64,000 nucleotides of DNA from Aphidius gifuensis. Its lineage: Eukaryota > Arthropoda > Insecta > Hymenoptera > Braconidae. Location: positions 24,858,555 through 24,922,554 of the forward strand of contig NC_057789.1 in the NCBI RefSeq assembly GCF_014905175.1. Direction: 5' to 3'. The notes beneath the pieces were generated by a model. That model saw only the letters and a program-made list of their open reading frames with translations, was not told where the DNA came from and made no database searches. Position 1 is the stretch's first letter. Every line of letters begins with the position of its first letter. Position numbers and translations under genes: made by a program. This document shows, piece by piece, positions 51,933 to 63,431 of the stretch.

Positions 51933-54850
51933 TATATGTTTCCAACTTTTATTATTTTTAAAATATTTATTATTTATTTAGTCTCAAGATTTTACAATTT
52001 TCTTTGAGATATATTTTTTTTTTATTTACAATTATTTGTTTCGTCTTCTTATTCTTCTTTTTTATTTATTTACAAACTTGACTAATATTATTTTTTTTTA
52101 TTTAATTTGACTCGTTTTGTTTATTATTTTTTTATCATATCTTATTCTCATGTTTTTTTTATATGTAATTTTATACATCAATTTAAATATTTTATATCTA
52201 AATTAAAATATTTATTTAAATAATCATATAATTTTATATTTTTTGCATTATCCAAAATCCATGAGAACAATTGACAATCGTTATTTATGTCATTTTCACA
52301 ATCATTTAATTCATTTAAATCTGTAAAATAAAAAATTTAAAATTAATATATTTTCAAAGCAAAATTAAACATTAATACTGACCTTTTATCATTTCTAAAT
52401 GTAAAAAAAATAATTCACTTGTGCCCAGGTAAAACGAAAAGAAAGAAAAATAAAAAAAAAAAAAAAAGTTTAAATCCTTATCAAGTTGAATATCTGAAAC
52501 AGAATAAAAAAAAAAAAATCAAAGGTCATTAAAATTAATCATTATTAATATTATTTTTTGTATATTTAATGTTGGATTTTTTGTTGGCCCAGTTAATAGA
52601 GCCATTGAACAACAAATGACGTTTAAAAAATTAATGACTATTATGTAAAAAAATAAAAAGAAAAAAAAAATTTATCAAGACCATCAACCTGGCAACAACA
52701 ACCCCCCCAAATTCTGACAAACGATTATATGATATTTTTTTATCGATTTAAATGTCATTAATATTTAATAACAATTGAACATTAAATGACACTCAAACTG
52801 TACATCAATGAAATATAAAACTACAATTTATTTTTTTCTTTATTTTTCAATATAAAAATATGTTGATTATGCTTAACCATATCAAAAAGTATCATGGGCA
52901 TATTTAATTTTCTAAAAATGTTTATTACTGCGCAAAAAATATAATAAATTATATGCTGTCATCAGTTTGTAATTCCAACTAAAATATAATATAATATTTA
53001 AAATTAACTATACTATAAAAAACTGATAATATTATTTTAATTTAACAACAAATTATTTCATGTCAATGCGCAGAAATGTCAGTTATTTTGAGGTCAACAC
53101 GTGTAACTACGCACAAATTAATTTTACAAATTAAATAACTAAAAGCCATATTTAATTAGTTTAATGAAGTTAAATAAATTAGAAAAATTGTCAACAAGAT
53201 TTATCATACACAAATTGACAACAAAGTGTATACAATCTTTTTGTGAAATAATAATAAAAAAAAAAACAAACAGTATTATGATAATAATTTATAAAAAAAT
53301 AAAAATGAAATTGATCGTATTATTGATTCTTTGAAACCTGGAGCATTATCATCATACCACCCACATAATTTTAACGAGAAATAAAATGACGCATGCTCAG
53401 ATAATTATAAATAAATCAAAACAATTATTAAAAATAAAAAAAAATTATAATAAAACAAAATTTACAATTAAAATAAAAATCAAATTAACAAAAATATCAA
53501 AATTAATTTCAAAATTATTATACACTTGTCATTAATCAATTAATAAATAAAAAAAAAAAACCGATTAAGGAAGCTAAAAATTAAGAAAAGATAAATTTGA
53601 AAAAAAAAAAAAATTCTATTTGACAGTGCGCAACAAAAAATAATAATAAAAAAAAAAAAAAAAAGAGGTAATAGAGGCGACAGTGAGGCGTCACGGTTGT
53701 ATAGTTTAAATATATATATGTACAAATTTAACTTACATTGAGTACAATACATATAGAAATTAAATATAAGAAAAAAAGAAGAGATTTAAAAAAAAAAAAA
53801 TGATAAAGTAACACGGGGGGCACGTGCGTGTAAAAAACCGAGGGCACTACGCACACCGCAAATCAAATAAGCTCGCATATATTTTTTTTTTTTATTTAAA
53901 CTATTTATTATTATTATATATTATTTTCTATCTCGCCAATTTGCGATATAATGTTGGCAGACACAGACGTCAGTTTGCCACATTGATGTGTTCACCCATA
54001 CACTCATGGAATAATAATCCCCACCCAAAGTAAATAAATAAAATAGTTTAACAATAAAACAAAATATATTATTAAATAATAATACTATTTTTTTATTATT
54101 ATTTTTTTGTAAATAATAAAACACATTTTGACATGGAAAAATAAATCAAAGTCATGATGATAATTTTGACGTTTTATCCAAAATACAAACATGTCAATAA
54201 AAATAATTAATAATTTTAGCTGATGCCTCAAGTTGATGAACTTGCTCCAATTTTTTTTTTTTTCTTTTTAAATACCACAAACACATATACATGTAAATTT
54301 CATATGTATACACACTCACACACATTCACAAAAATAATAACAAAATAAAAGAAAAAAAAAAAAAATTGTTTAGAGAAATACCAAGTTCTGTCATTAACCG
54401 GGAACTTGAATATTTTTTAATAAACACAAATAAATAAACCACACATTGATAAATAAACTGATTATTATTATAAAAAAATTTTTGATATTGACAGTTATCT
54501 GTTTTCCTGTTTGTCATAAGCTAACAACTAAAAAAATAACAACTTAAATTCAATATAAATATATATAAAAATTACCTGACAACAATGTTGTGTATTATAA
54601 TCAACACAAAATATCCAAATTTCAATAAACCAAAATATCCATTAATAATAAAAAAAAAAAAAAAAAAAAAAAAACCTCAACTTGTATTGTTTTTTCTATT
54701 TAGAAAAACAAAATAAATAAATTTAAAAAAAAAAAAAAAACTACACTAGTCAATAGGACATGTACAAAACTCGTGTCTATGTATTAAATTTGTTAATATA
54801 TGTATATAAATAAATACACTAATATACATATAATAATAATAAATATATAT
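51933..54850. other. Probable 5' UTR and intronic DNA of Wnk
   Basis: AT-rich and non-coding. Minus-strand donor-like sites with good consensus are at CAG|GTAATT (GT at 54577-54576), AAT|GTAAGT (53737 region) and AAG|GTCAGT (52384 region), so one or more noncoding first exons could splice to the exon carrying the ATG at 51932. Which is used cannot be decided from sequence. Confidence 0.4.
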
Positions 54851-54879
54851 ATTTAAAAGATGAAGACTAATAAAAACGA

Positions 54880-55830
54880 CAACTCTTTCGCGTGCACGAC
54901 ACCACACTAACACCGAAAACGAAGCAACAATTCCCCCTCTACATAATCATCATTTTCTCGTCATTAATCCTCTCTTTCTCTTCACACCCCTTATCCTTGA
55001 TATATTTCAATGTTCTCTCTTACACTGTATATTTTAGCTTTCCTCCCGCCCGCCCCATATTACCCCTTAAACGGCCCCTTTGACGGTCACCAGCAGCAGC
55101 ACCAGCAGCACTAGCGGCAGCAGCAAAAATCATGCTTCATTTTTACCCCTACCATTTCGCTTTTTTTTTATAAATATATATTTCTTTTCCCGGTTTTATT
55201 TTATTTTTTTTTATTTTACACTTGGTATGCGTGCATGTATATATTTATTGAATTTGTATGTATATTATTGAAGAACCCCGGCGCCAATATATATACAATT
55301 TTTCCCCTTCACCCCCCGGCCGCTTTTGGTGCCTTTTAACTTCCCCTCAGCGACATTCTTGACTACTCGTCTCTTATTCTTTATTTATTTATTTTTTTTT
55401 TTTTCATAATTATTTACTCACATTTTTATAATACAGTTTTAAAACGACATTTTAATACACAAATTTTATTGTTTATTATTTTAAAATAATTATAAACTTT
55501 GGTTATTTGTTGATGATAATTATTTTATTTATATTGTTTTTTTTTTTTTTTATTTTTTTTGTTGGTCTTTCTCTCGACTGGGTGGATGAGACACACGTCG
55601 TGACATCAAACACGTCGCCAGTCGAGACCAGTCGAGACAAGAAGTTTCCATTTGGATAATTTTTTTTTTATATTTATATTGCGCCATCTTGCGGTGCTAT
55701 GTATTATTTTTGCGGGGGTTGTTGTGTGTTGATGAAGGGGAAGGTTGATTCGCGGGGTGTATGAGAGAGAAAACACCGACAAAAAGTGGGCGGGGAGGGA
55801 GAGAAAATTTGCAAGGTCTTTGGCGATTTT
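54880..55830 (-). promoter_or_regulatory. Wnk: GC-richer island, likely Wnk promoter
   Basis: The only sizeable GC-rich block between Wnk and IMP3. It includes a CAG/CAC-rich tract (55090-55125), CCCCGGCGCC (55276), CCCCCCGGCCGC (55313), a YY1-like site (minus strand CGCAAGATGGCGC, 55681-55693) and three TCTCGACTGG words, one on plus (55572) and two as adjacent direct copies on minus (55618-55638). On the minus strand the ATG of the YY1-like site opens a 45-codon frame (55687-55550), a possible upstream ORF. Position and composition suggest promoter and first noncoding exon; not shown directly. Confidence 0.4.
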
Positions 55831-56089
55831 TTTTTTTTTTATTTTATTATTATCATAATATAGATTTTTCATATTATTGTTATTATGATTGTTAATGTAT
55901 TGTAATAAAATAAAGTTTATTTTAAAAAAGCTAAAAAATAAATTATATTATTGAATTTGATTATTTTAAATAAACTTATGCAATTTTTTTTTTAATGATT
56001 TATTTATTTTTTTTTTTTATAAAAAAAAAATTTGTAATTTTTCTTTTGTAATTATTTTTATTGGCTCATTCTGATGTTGCAAGTCAGTG

Positions 56090-56140
56090 ATTGGTTGAAA
56101 TTTTTTGAACAAGCCAATAATAAAATTGGCGCTAAAATTT
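56090..56140. promoter_or_regulatory. CCAAT plus E2F-like cluster
   Basis: GCCAATAATAAAATTGGCGC carries a CCAAT box at 56114-56118 and an E2F-type core TTGGCGC at 56126-56132, followed by TAAAATTT. It lies 1.4 kb upstream of IMP3 and about 0.4 kb from the GC-rich island. Motif reading only. Confidence 0.3.
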
Positions 56141-57300
56141 CAAGGATTATTCAATTGTATTTTTAAAAGGAACAAAGTCGAAGCGTGTTAAACATTTTTT
56201 CCTAAATTATCCTGATCCTTATTTCCACCCCCAACACATGAAATTTATGAAAAACTTTTGAAGGGATTATACATAAGTATAAATATAAATTTTTTTTTTT
56301 TTATCCTGTTGTCATCCCACTGACTTTCCTTGGATTTTTCCTCGCTGTCTCTCCCCTTCTTTCACTCGCTTATTATCTTGGTAGATGAGTAAATGAGACA
56401 TGTACATATAAAACTTTCTTGCACACATATACACACATAATTTTTTGATAATAAAAATTTATTTGTGTGTGAGTACACTTGTAGGTGCCATGGTAACAGA
56501 AATGAACAGAATGGAATAAAATGGAACACAAGTAAAGGAGATCCCGTGTCCGGTTAAGCCAACAACGTAAAGACTGGAATAGAAATCCCCTTTGGCATGA
56601 CCAAAAAAAAAAAAAAACATTATAAAAATATTCGAGGACTATGTACACATACATAGATATTTATTCTTGTCATGCAATATTCGCTTTCTTTATTCATTAT
56701 ATCCATTTTATCCATTTTTGTGTGTGTGCTTGCTATTTTTTTATTTTATTAATTTTTTTTTTTCCATTGCCAACTATGTACACACAGTTGTTGGTTGATT
56801 TTTTTTTTTGTTAAAATTGCGATTATTTGAGTCATATTCTTATCGGATTTCTGAGAAGCTATCCAGTTCTATTTCGATATTTAATTTTTTTTAAATATCA
56901 TTAGTAATATTGTTCTATTAATAGATATGATTTATTTTTTATCTCATTTGGAGGGGATGATGGTTATGGAATTTGATACTTGATAATAATGTCACCGAGA
57001 ATATTATTTTCAAGGAATTTTATTTTTTTATTTTTATCATTGAAAATTGAGTAGATTGTATGTCGTTTTTTTTTTTTTATCTATTAATATTTAGACACTA
57101 AATATTTGAAAAATTAATTTTATTGAGTAACTTTTAATATTATTTTGGGAGAAATAATTTTTTTATTTTAATTTAATGTATTTATTGAGCTGTAATTGTT
57201 GGTAGATTATTTTATTAATTTTTTTTGTATGTTAATTATTGTTAACACATTTTTCATTCAAGCCGAGAATGAAATTGTCACGTGGTGGATATTTACTTGA
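56141..57300. other. AT-rich spacer between Wnk and IMP3
   Basis: No coding segment seen. Poly-T tracts dominate; a less AT-rich stretch at 56455-56600 carries only a chance minus frame. Confidence 0.5.
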
Positions 57301-57324
57301 TTATAATTGGTTGATAAATTGTTG

Positions 57325-57400
57325 CCGGGCCATGTGACAAGCTTTGGTTGACCAATCAGAGCTTGTACTCCATTTTTATACTGAGGAAATCACGCATGAG
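57325..57400 (+). promoter_or_regulatory. IMP3: IMP3 promoter with CCAAT box
   Basis: ACCAATCAGAG (CCAAT at 57352-57356) is a near-perfect NF-Y-type box about 155 bp before the ATG, and GGCCATGTGAC lies just upstream (57328-57338). The short GC-richer patch is typical of a TATA-less housekeeping promoter. The transcription start is not determined. Confidence 0.5.
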
Positions 57401-57510
57401 CAGTTTTGTCTAGCAAAATAGCAAAATATTTAGCAACCTAACCAATAAATAAATAACAATTGACAAGATTCACGTGTCAACATTAATTTGTTTAATAAAA
57501 TTTAACAACA

Positions 57511-58309
57511 ATGGTAAGAAAACTTAAATTTCACGAGCAAAAATTGCTGAAAAAAGTTGATTTTATATCATGGCCTGCTGATAATAATTTACGTGAAGTT
57601 AAAGTATTAAAAAAATATCATATACAAAAAAGAGATGACTATACAATGTAAGTATTAAAAATAAACTTTATATTGAAATATAAACTAAATGTATTTGTTT
57701 AAAGACAGTTGATTATATGATTTATTATTTTAGGTATAATAAATTATCACGTGAAGCACGTGACATTGCAAAAAAAATTAAAGAAATTGATCCAGCTCAT
57801 CCATTTAGAGTTGAACACAGTGCAATGTTATTGGAAAAATTATACAGCATGGGATTAATTGGACAAAAATTTGATTTATCACATTGTCAAAAACTAACAG
57901 CAAGTTGTTTTTGTAGAAGAAGATTACCAGTTGTCATGGTAAGAAGTAAAATGAGTCAAAATATTAAAATGGCTACTAAATTTATTGAACAAGGTCATGT
58001 TAGAGTTGGTACTGAAATTATCAAAGATCCAGCTTTTCTTGTAACCAGGTAAATATATTTAAAGCATCATAACAAATAGCTAGAACTCAAAATAATCATT
58101 TATATTTTATTTTTTTTTCGAAAAGAAACATGGAAGATTTCGTTACCTGGGTTGATACTTCAGCAATTAAAAAACACATTTTAGAATACAATAACAATGT
58201 AAGTACTCAAAAAAATATTAATCCTCATTTATTTATTATAAATTTTTGATAAATTAAATTTTTAATTGTTTTTTTTATTTTTCAGAGAGATGATTTTGAT
58301 ATTTTATAA
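57511..58309 (+). CDS. IMP3: U3 snoRNP protein IMP3
   Basis: Four exons, 57511-57647, 57734-58048, 58126-58198 and 58286-58309, give 182 residues (human 184). The N-terminus MVRKLKFHEQKLLKKVDF is almost identical to the human protein. The S4 RNA-binding domain (about 105-165) includes SCFCRRRLPVVMVRSKMSQN and EQGHVRVGTEIIKDPAFLVT; the C-terminus MEDFVTWVDTSAIKKH and RDDFDIL is also conserved. IMP3 binds MPP10 in the U3 snoRNP and helps U3 pair with pre-rRNA during 18S processing in the nucleolus. The last exon codes for only seven residues and would be missed without comparison. The start codon overlaps a perfect donor word (ATG|GTAAGA). The gene is tail-to-tail with snf. Confidence 0.98.
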
Positions 58310-58669
58310 ATAAAATAATTATTTATTTATCAACAAACAAACTGTAAATAACAGCTAAAAATTCTGGCTTTTTTTTTTTGTTTGATCCATTTTTTTTTAT
58401 TACAAAAACCATATACAATTTGGATAATTAATCTAATTAATTGATTGATAATTTGAGACGACAAATAAAAAAACATTTTCACTTTAATTATTTACACTGT
58501 ATATGGAATTTATATTTAAATAAAAAGAAAATAATAATAATAATAAACAAATGACTTGTATTGATAATTATTCGCAAAAAAAAAAAAAAAACATTTGTAA
58601 CTTATTATTTAGAAAAAAAAGAATTAAAACTATCTTTTTAAGATAAGGAGAAAAAAAAAGATAAATATT
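58310..58669. other. Convergent 3' region between IMP3 and snf
   Basis: A 360-bp AT-rich spacer that must hold both 3' UTRs; no other feature is seen. Confidence 0.55.
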
Positions 58670-59441
58670 TTATTTTTTAGCAAATGATATTTTCATGGCA
58701 TTTGATGGTGTTATTTTAAAACCTTGTAAGGCTTCTTTAGCAGCACCAGATTGTATTTCATTTTCAAATTCAACAAATGCAATATCATGACGATTTGGTA
58801 CAAGTCGTACTTCTTTAAAACCAGGAAATTGATTAAACAACATTGACAACATCATTTCACTTGTTTCATCTGGTAAATTTGTTAAGAATAAAATTTGATT
58901 TGGTGGTTGTTCTGGTACAGCAGCATTTATTAAACCAGTATGTTGTTGTGCACCTTCAGTATAACCAGTTGTTGTTTTAGATTGTTCTTTAGCACGTTTT
59001 TTAGCACGTTTAGCTTCTTCTTCTTGTGGTGCTGGTACACGTTTTGGTTTTTTTGGTCTTTCAGCATATGTACCTTTTAATTTAGCAATAACATCACTAT
59101 CTGATTTTGAATATTGTATCCTCTAAAATATCGAAAAACAAAAAATTAAATTAGCCATAATTCAAGATGTTAAATATTTATTAATTTAAGCTGTAAATTT
59201 TTACCATTGGTTTGTCATAAAATGGAAAACCTTGCATTGATCTTAATGCATTTGTTGCACTTGATATTTCCTTGAATATAACAAATGCTTGACCACGCAT
59301 TTTTAATGTCTTCATTGCAACAATATCCATTATTTGTCCAAATTGAGAAAATATTGCATAAAGTGATTTTTTTAATTCTTCTTTTTTTATTTTCTCGTTT
59401 AAATTATTAATGTATATTGTATTATTCGGACGAATATCCAT
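58670..59441 (-). CDS. snf: U1A/U2B'' spliceosomal protein (sans fille)
   Basis: Coding exons 59441-59205 and 59122-58670 join in phase 0 and give 229 residues (Drosophila Snf 216). RRM1 (about 6-80) has RNP2 IYINNL and RNP1 RGQAFVIF, followed by SMQGFPFYDKPMRIQYAKSD. A basic linker (RPKKPKRVPAPQ) leads to RRM2 (about 154-229) with ILFLTNLP and HDIAFVEF, ending AMKISFAKK. In insects this one protein serves both U1 snRNP (stem-loop II) and U2 snRNP (stem-loop IV). A 5' UTR intron is predicted at 59587-59447 (donor CCAG|GTAATA, acceptor TATAG), so the ATG is five bases into the second exon. The 5' half plus promoter is duplicated at 61.9-62.6 kb. Confidence 0.98.
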
Positions 59442-60000
59442 GATTACTATAAACAATAAAATTAATATGAAAATTTGTTTAAATAATTTGTCCAAGCAAA
59501 CACAACAAATATTTGTCAATTTTTTTTACTCATATTTGATAAATAAAAAATGACACATAAATATTAAATAATTATTATAAATATTACCTGGAATATTGGA
59601 GATCAATGTTTTACTTTAAATACAATTTATATTTGTTTACAATTAATTGTTAATTGTTATTAATTGTCAACGTTTTGTCGGCGTCAACTTGTTATTTTCT
59701 TTTGAGGTTGGTTTAACTTTTAAGTCAAGCCTTCATATCGACGACAATTTTACAAAGCCAAGTTTACAATGATTTTTTTGGTAATAATAACAATAATAAT
59801 ATATTATTAATATTTATTTATTATTATGCATTATTATAAATAAATAATTGTAATTTTTTAATGATTTATTAGGACGAATAAATTTGTTTTAATATATAAA
59901 AATTTAGGCATAATTTATTGGATTGGAGAAACTTTTCATTCATAATTAAATTAAAATTTGATTTATTTTTTTTATTGATGTTTTTTATGGGACAATAATT
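59442..60000 (-). promoter_or_regulatory. snf: snf 5' UTR, intron and promoter (left copy of duplication)
   Basis: Holds the 5' UTR exon ending at 59588 and upstream sequence including CGTTTTGTCGGCGTCAACTTG (59670 region) and TTTACAAAGCCAAGTTTACA (59750 region). Nearly the same sequence recurs at 62088-62640. The 60001-60270 remainder before the LRR gene's stop codon is non-coding. Confidence 0.6.
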
Positions 60001-60270
60001 AGGGTAAATAAAAATGCTGTTGCTGGAAATGCTGGAAGCTGGAGCCCTCTGTTGAAATTCAATTTTCTAAACTAGTTTCCTAAACTAATTTATATATGTA
60101 ATTTAATTAATTTATATAATTCAACTTGTAGGCATATAATAATAAAAAATTTTATTAAAATCTAAAAAAAAGTATAAATAAGTTAACAATAAACACTAAA
60201 CCCTGGATAACAAAATAACTCTTTAAAAAATAAGTTGAATACTCCATTATGATGATTTGAGAATAATCAA

Positions 60271-61839
60271 TTACCAAATTTTAATATTTGCATATACCAT
60301 TAGTGGTTTTTGACAATGTTTTGTTGATTCACGTATTTTTTCGACAGCTCTTAGAGTTACCTTTGTATTTTGAATATGTAAACATTTTAAATTTGGTAAA
60401 TTTTCAACAACTTTAAATACCCCTTTATCAGTGATATTGATGCAATTTGCTATATTCAAGATGATCAATTTTTGATTGAATAAACATTGAATCGATTCAT
60501 CAGTGATAAATTGATTTTTTCCTAATAGCGGATCACAATCAATTAAACCAAGATCGAATTCTTCTAATTGTTCTAATTCATTAATTGCACGCATACCAAT
60601 ATCACTTATATTTGTGCCAGTTATATTTAAAATCCTTAATCTTTTAGCATTATTACAAAGATTAATCAAAAATTCATCTCTAACACCATAATCACTAAGA
60701 ATATATAACTTCTCGAGATTTTTCAAATACCCAATTGGATACATATTGATTCTTGTATCAAGGATTGGATGATTTTTCGACCGAGAAGACATTAGCATTA
60801 GATCAGTCAAATTTTTAATTTCACCTATCGACTGGAGTAATAGTTGACTTAGTTCAACATTACTTATTACTAAGCGATTCAAAGCGGTTAGTCGAGGAAG
60901 TACCTGAAAATTAAATAATTTTTTTTATTGTAATATATATAATATTTATTAAAAATTTAAACTTACCGAAGCCAATGGATCTGGTAAAAAAATTTTATTT
61001 ATTTCTAAAGTACATGCAAATTCTAAACTTTTCAAGGTTCCACCAATTTGTTCCAATGACTTGACTAGAGTCATTAGTAGAGTTGAATTTTCACATTCCC
61101 AGTGAATCGTTAGATATTTAAGCTGAGACATATTAGAAAAACAATTTTCAAAATCTTGACTCATTATTTCTTTGAATCTTGCATAAAGAGACTCAAGATT
61201 TGAACAATTAGCATTGATTATTGGCATTATTTGAGAAGTAGGATATTGTTTTACATTTAGACAAGTTAAATTACTTCCACAGAGATTAAGTAGGTACTCT
61301 AGATCATTTGCTTTTTCACGTATTTCATTAACTGAATCATTTCTTTTGCTATTAAATGTATATCTTGTAAAGCATGAAGAAAGAAACTGATTCCCCCTAT
61401 CTTTACATACTGAAAAATTAATTAAATATTTTCATTAGTATATTTAGGGTAATAAAAAATTTTGTTTTTATCATAAAAAATTATAGTGTTGTTCTTTTCT
61501 TACTTTTTTCGAGTCGTGGTTGACTAACAAATAGAGGAGCCATGCGAATCATACGCAAATCACTCTCTGCTTTTAGTTTTTTTTCATATTCATTTTCATT
61601 ATTATAATCATCTATAGATATTAATACTGCAGAGTGTGGAGGTTTTGTTGATAACTCAAGCTGTATAAGAAAAAAATTAGTTTATTATTTAATTTAATCA
61701 ACAATAAACAAAAACAGTAGGTGCAAAAATATAATATAAAACTTACTTCTTCTTTTGAAATTGACCTGAATTTTTCAAACCATTCGGTAGGACTTAAATC
61801 TGCAGTCTTCTCATTCATCTTACTTGGATTAGTCTCCAT
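60271..61839 (-). CDS. Leucine-rich-repeat protein (F-box/LRR-like), copy 1
   Basis: Four exons, 61839-61747, 61660-61504, 61409-60967 and 60903-60271, give 441 residues with consistent phases. From about residue 130 the protein is a series of LRRs of the cysteine-containing, SCF-adaptor type (KLIILNIANCINITDKGVFK; LRILNITGTNISDIGMRAI). The N-terminal 110 residues contain RMAPLFVSQPRLEKICKD, placed where an F-box would be, but the F-box consensus is not clear. The likely role is a protein-interaction scaffold, possibly a ubiquitin-ligase receptor; that is inference. LRR/F-box families are often expanded in wasps. A second damaged copy lies at the right edge of the window. No other orthologue recognised. 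Confidence 0.8.
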
Positions 61840-61923
61840 ATTTTATTTTCACTTAACTTGAAAAAAAAAAAACCAAATGAATTATTATATCGTCAAAATA
61901 ATATTAAATTTATCAACTTTGTA

Positions 61924-62087
61924 GCATTTGTTGCACTTGATATTTCATTGAATATAACAAATGCTTGACCACGCATTTCTATATTGCAACAATATTGTAT
62001 TGCATAAAGTGATTTTTTTAATTCTTCTTTTTTTATTTTCTCGTTTAAATTATTAATGTATATTGTATTATTCGGACAAATATCCAT
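61924..62087 (-). pseudogene. snf: Truncated snf duplicate (5' part of RRM1)
   Basis: The first 30 codons match snf closely (one visible change, MDICPN for MDIRPN), including RNP2 IYINNL. Two internal deletions (about 27 and 13 bp) then remove the middle of RRM1, after which MRGQAFVIF (RNP1) resumes. Homology stops at ATNA; the rest of RRM1, the linker and RRM2 are absent. The upstream region with the UTR intron signals is intact, so it may still be transcribed, but the protein cannot fold as an RRM. It lies only about 85 bp from the start of the LRR gene, on the same strand upstream of it. Confidence 0.9.
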
Positions 62088-62640
62088 GATTACTATAAAC
62101 AATAAAATTAATATGAAAATTTGTTTAATTAATTTGTCCAAGCAAACACAACAAATATTTGTCAATTTTTTTACTCATATTTGATAAATAAAAAATGACA
62201 CATAAATATTAAATAATTATTATAAATATTACCTGGAATATTGGAGATCAATGTTTTACTTTAAATACAATTTATATTTGTTTACAAGTAATTGTTAATT
62301 GTTATTAATTCAACGTCAACGTTTTGTCAGGGTCAACTTGTTATTTATTTTTATTTGTTTTTATTTGAGGTTGGTTTAAGCTGGTTTAAGTCAAGCCTTC
62401 ATGACGACGACGATTTTACAAAGCCAAGTTTACAATGATTTTTTTTGGTAGTAATAACAATAATAATAATATATTATTAATAATTAATATTTATTTATTA
62501 TTTATGAATAAATAAATGTGATACTTTGATGATTTATTAGCATGAATAAATTTATTTAAATACATAAATATTTTGGCATAATTTATTAGATCAAATTCAG
62601 AAACTTTTCATTCATAATTTCATTCATAATAGCTAGGGTA
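62088..62640 (-). repeat. Duplicated snf promoter/5' UTR segment (right copy)
   Basis: Aligns by eye with 59442-59990 with few substitutions and microsatellite-length changes: the same CCTGGAATATTGGAGATCAA, the same AAAGCCAAGTTTACAATGAT and the same TTTATTAG-ATGAATAAATTT. The offset between copies is 2646 bp at the start codon. Confidence 0.9.
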
Positions 62641-63431
62641 AATAATAATTAATTTGGTCATTTAGCAGTATTAATTTATGTTATTATCTAATTATTGAAA
62701 TATAAAAATATATGTCTTAAGCAAACACTTTTTCATTAATAAAATAATATCATCAAGTAGTAATCACATGATTATTTGATTACAAAATATATTTATTTTA
62801 AATGAACGTTTGTACTTTGTATTGAGCATCAAGCCCAATAATTAATTACACACTTTTTTTTTTCTTGTTGTTTTGGATTGTTGATGAAAAATAAATATAT
62901 ATTCCTAAGTATATAAAGAGTTTAAATTGAGAATTTGATTTTTTTCTTTATTTTTGAATCTCTTAAAATTAATTGAATGAATTTTTAATTGAGCCACTTG
63001 GTTCGTTTCTAATACTTATGATAAATCGTTTTATCTTTAATAATGAGAATCAATCATACAGATGTATATAAATAAATCTGTAAATAAATAAATAAATAGT
63101 AAATTAAATAAAAATTTGTTTTTAATATTTTTACTATTTACTGATAAAACGAGATATGTATTTTTGTTTTACTGTATTAGTTTTTTGTCTCAATTGATTT
63201 ATTTGTCTGACAAAAAACTATTCAGCTATTCATTTTATTTCAAACGATAAAAAAAACGAAAATTAAATTTACAAATAATTATAATAAATCTAATAAAAAA
63301 TAACAAATATAATAAAAAAATGAAAATTGCAACTTGGCAGTGTTGAATTATTATTCTAGTTTTTTTGATTGCTTATGATTATGAGAGTAACACAGCCTCT
63401 ACCTCCATGTCCACTAGCTAATTTTTTTAAT
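62641..63431. other. AT-rich DNA specific to the right duplicate
   Basis: No coding segment. The left copy has only about 270 bp in the equivalent place, so some 550 bp was gained here or lost on the left. No target-site duplication or terminal repeat was seen. Confidence 0.5.

Noticed and set aside
59181..59519. Longer snf start at an upstream in-frame ATG
   Set aside because: The extra N-terminus (FILILLFIVI) is translated from the predicted 5' UTR intron; family proteins start at the MDIRPNNTIYINN position.
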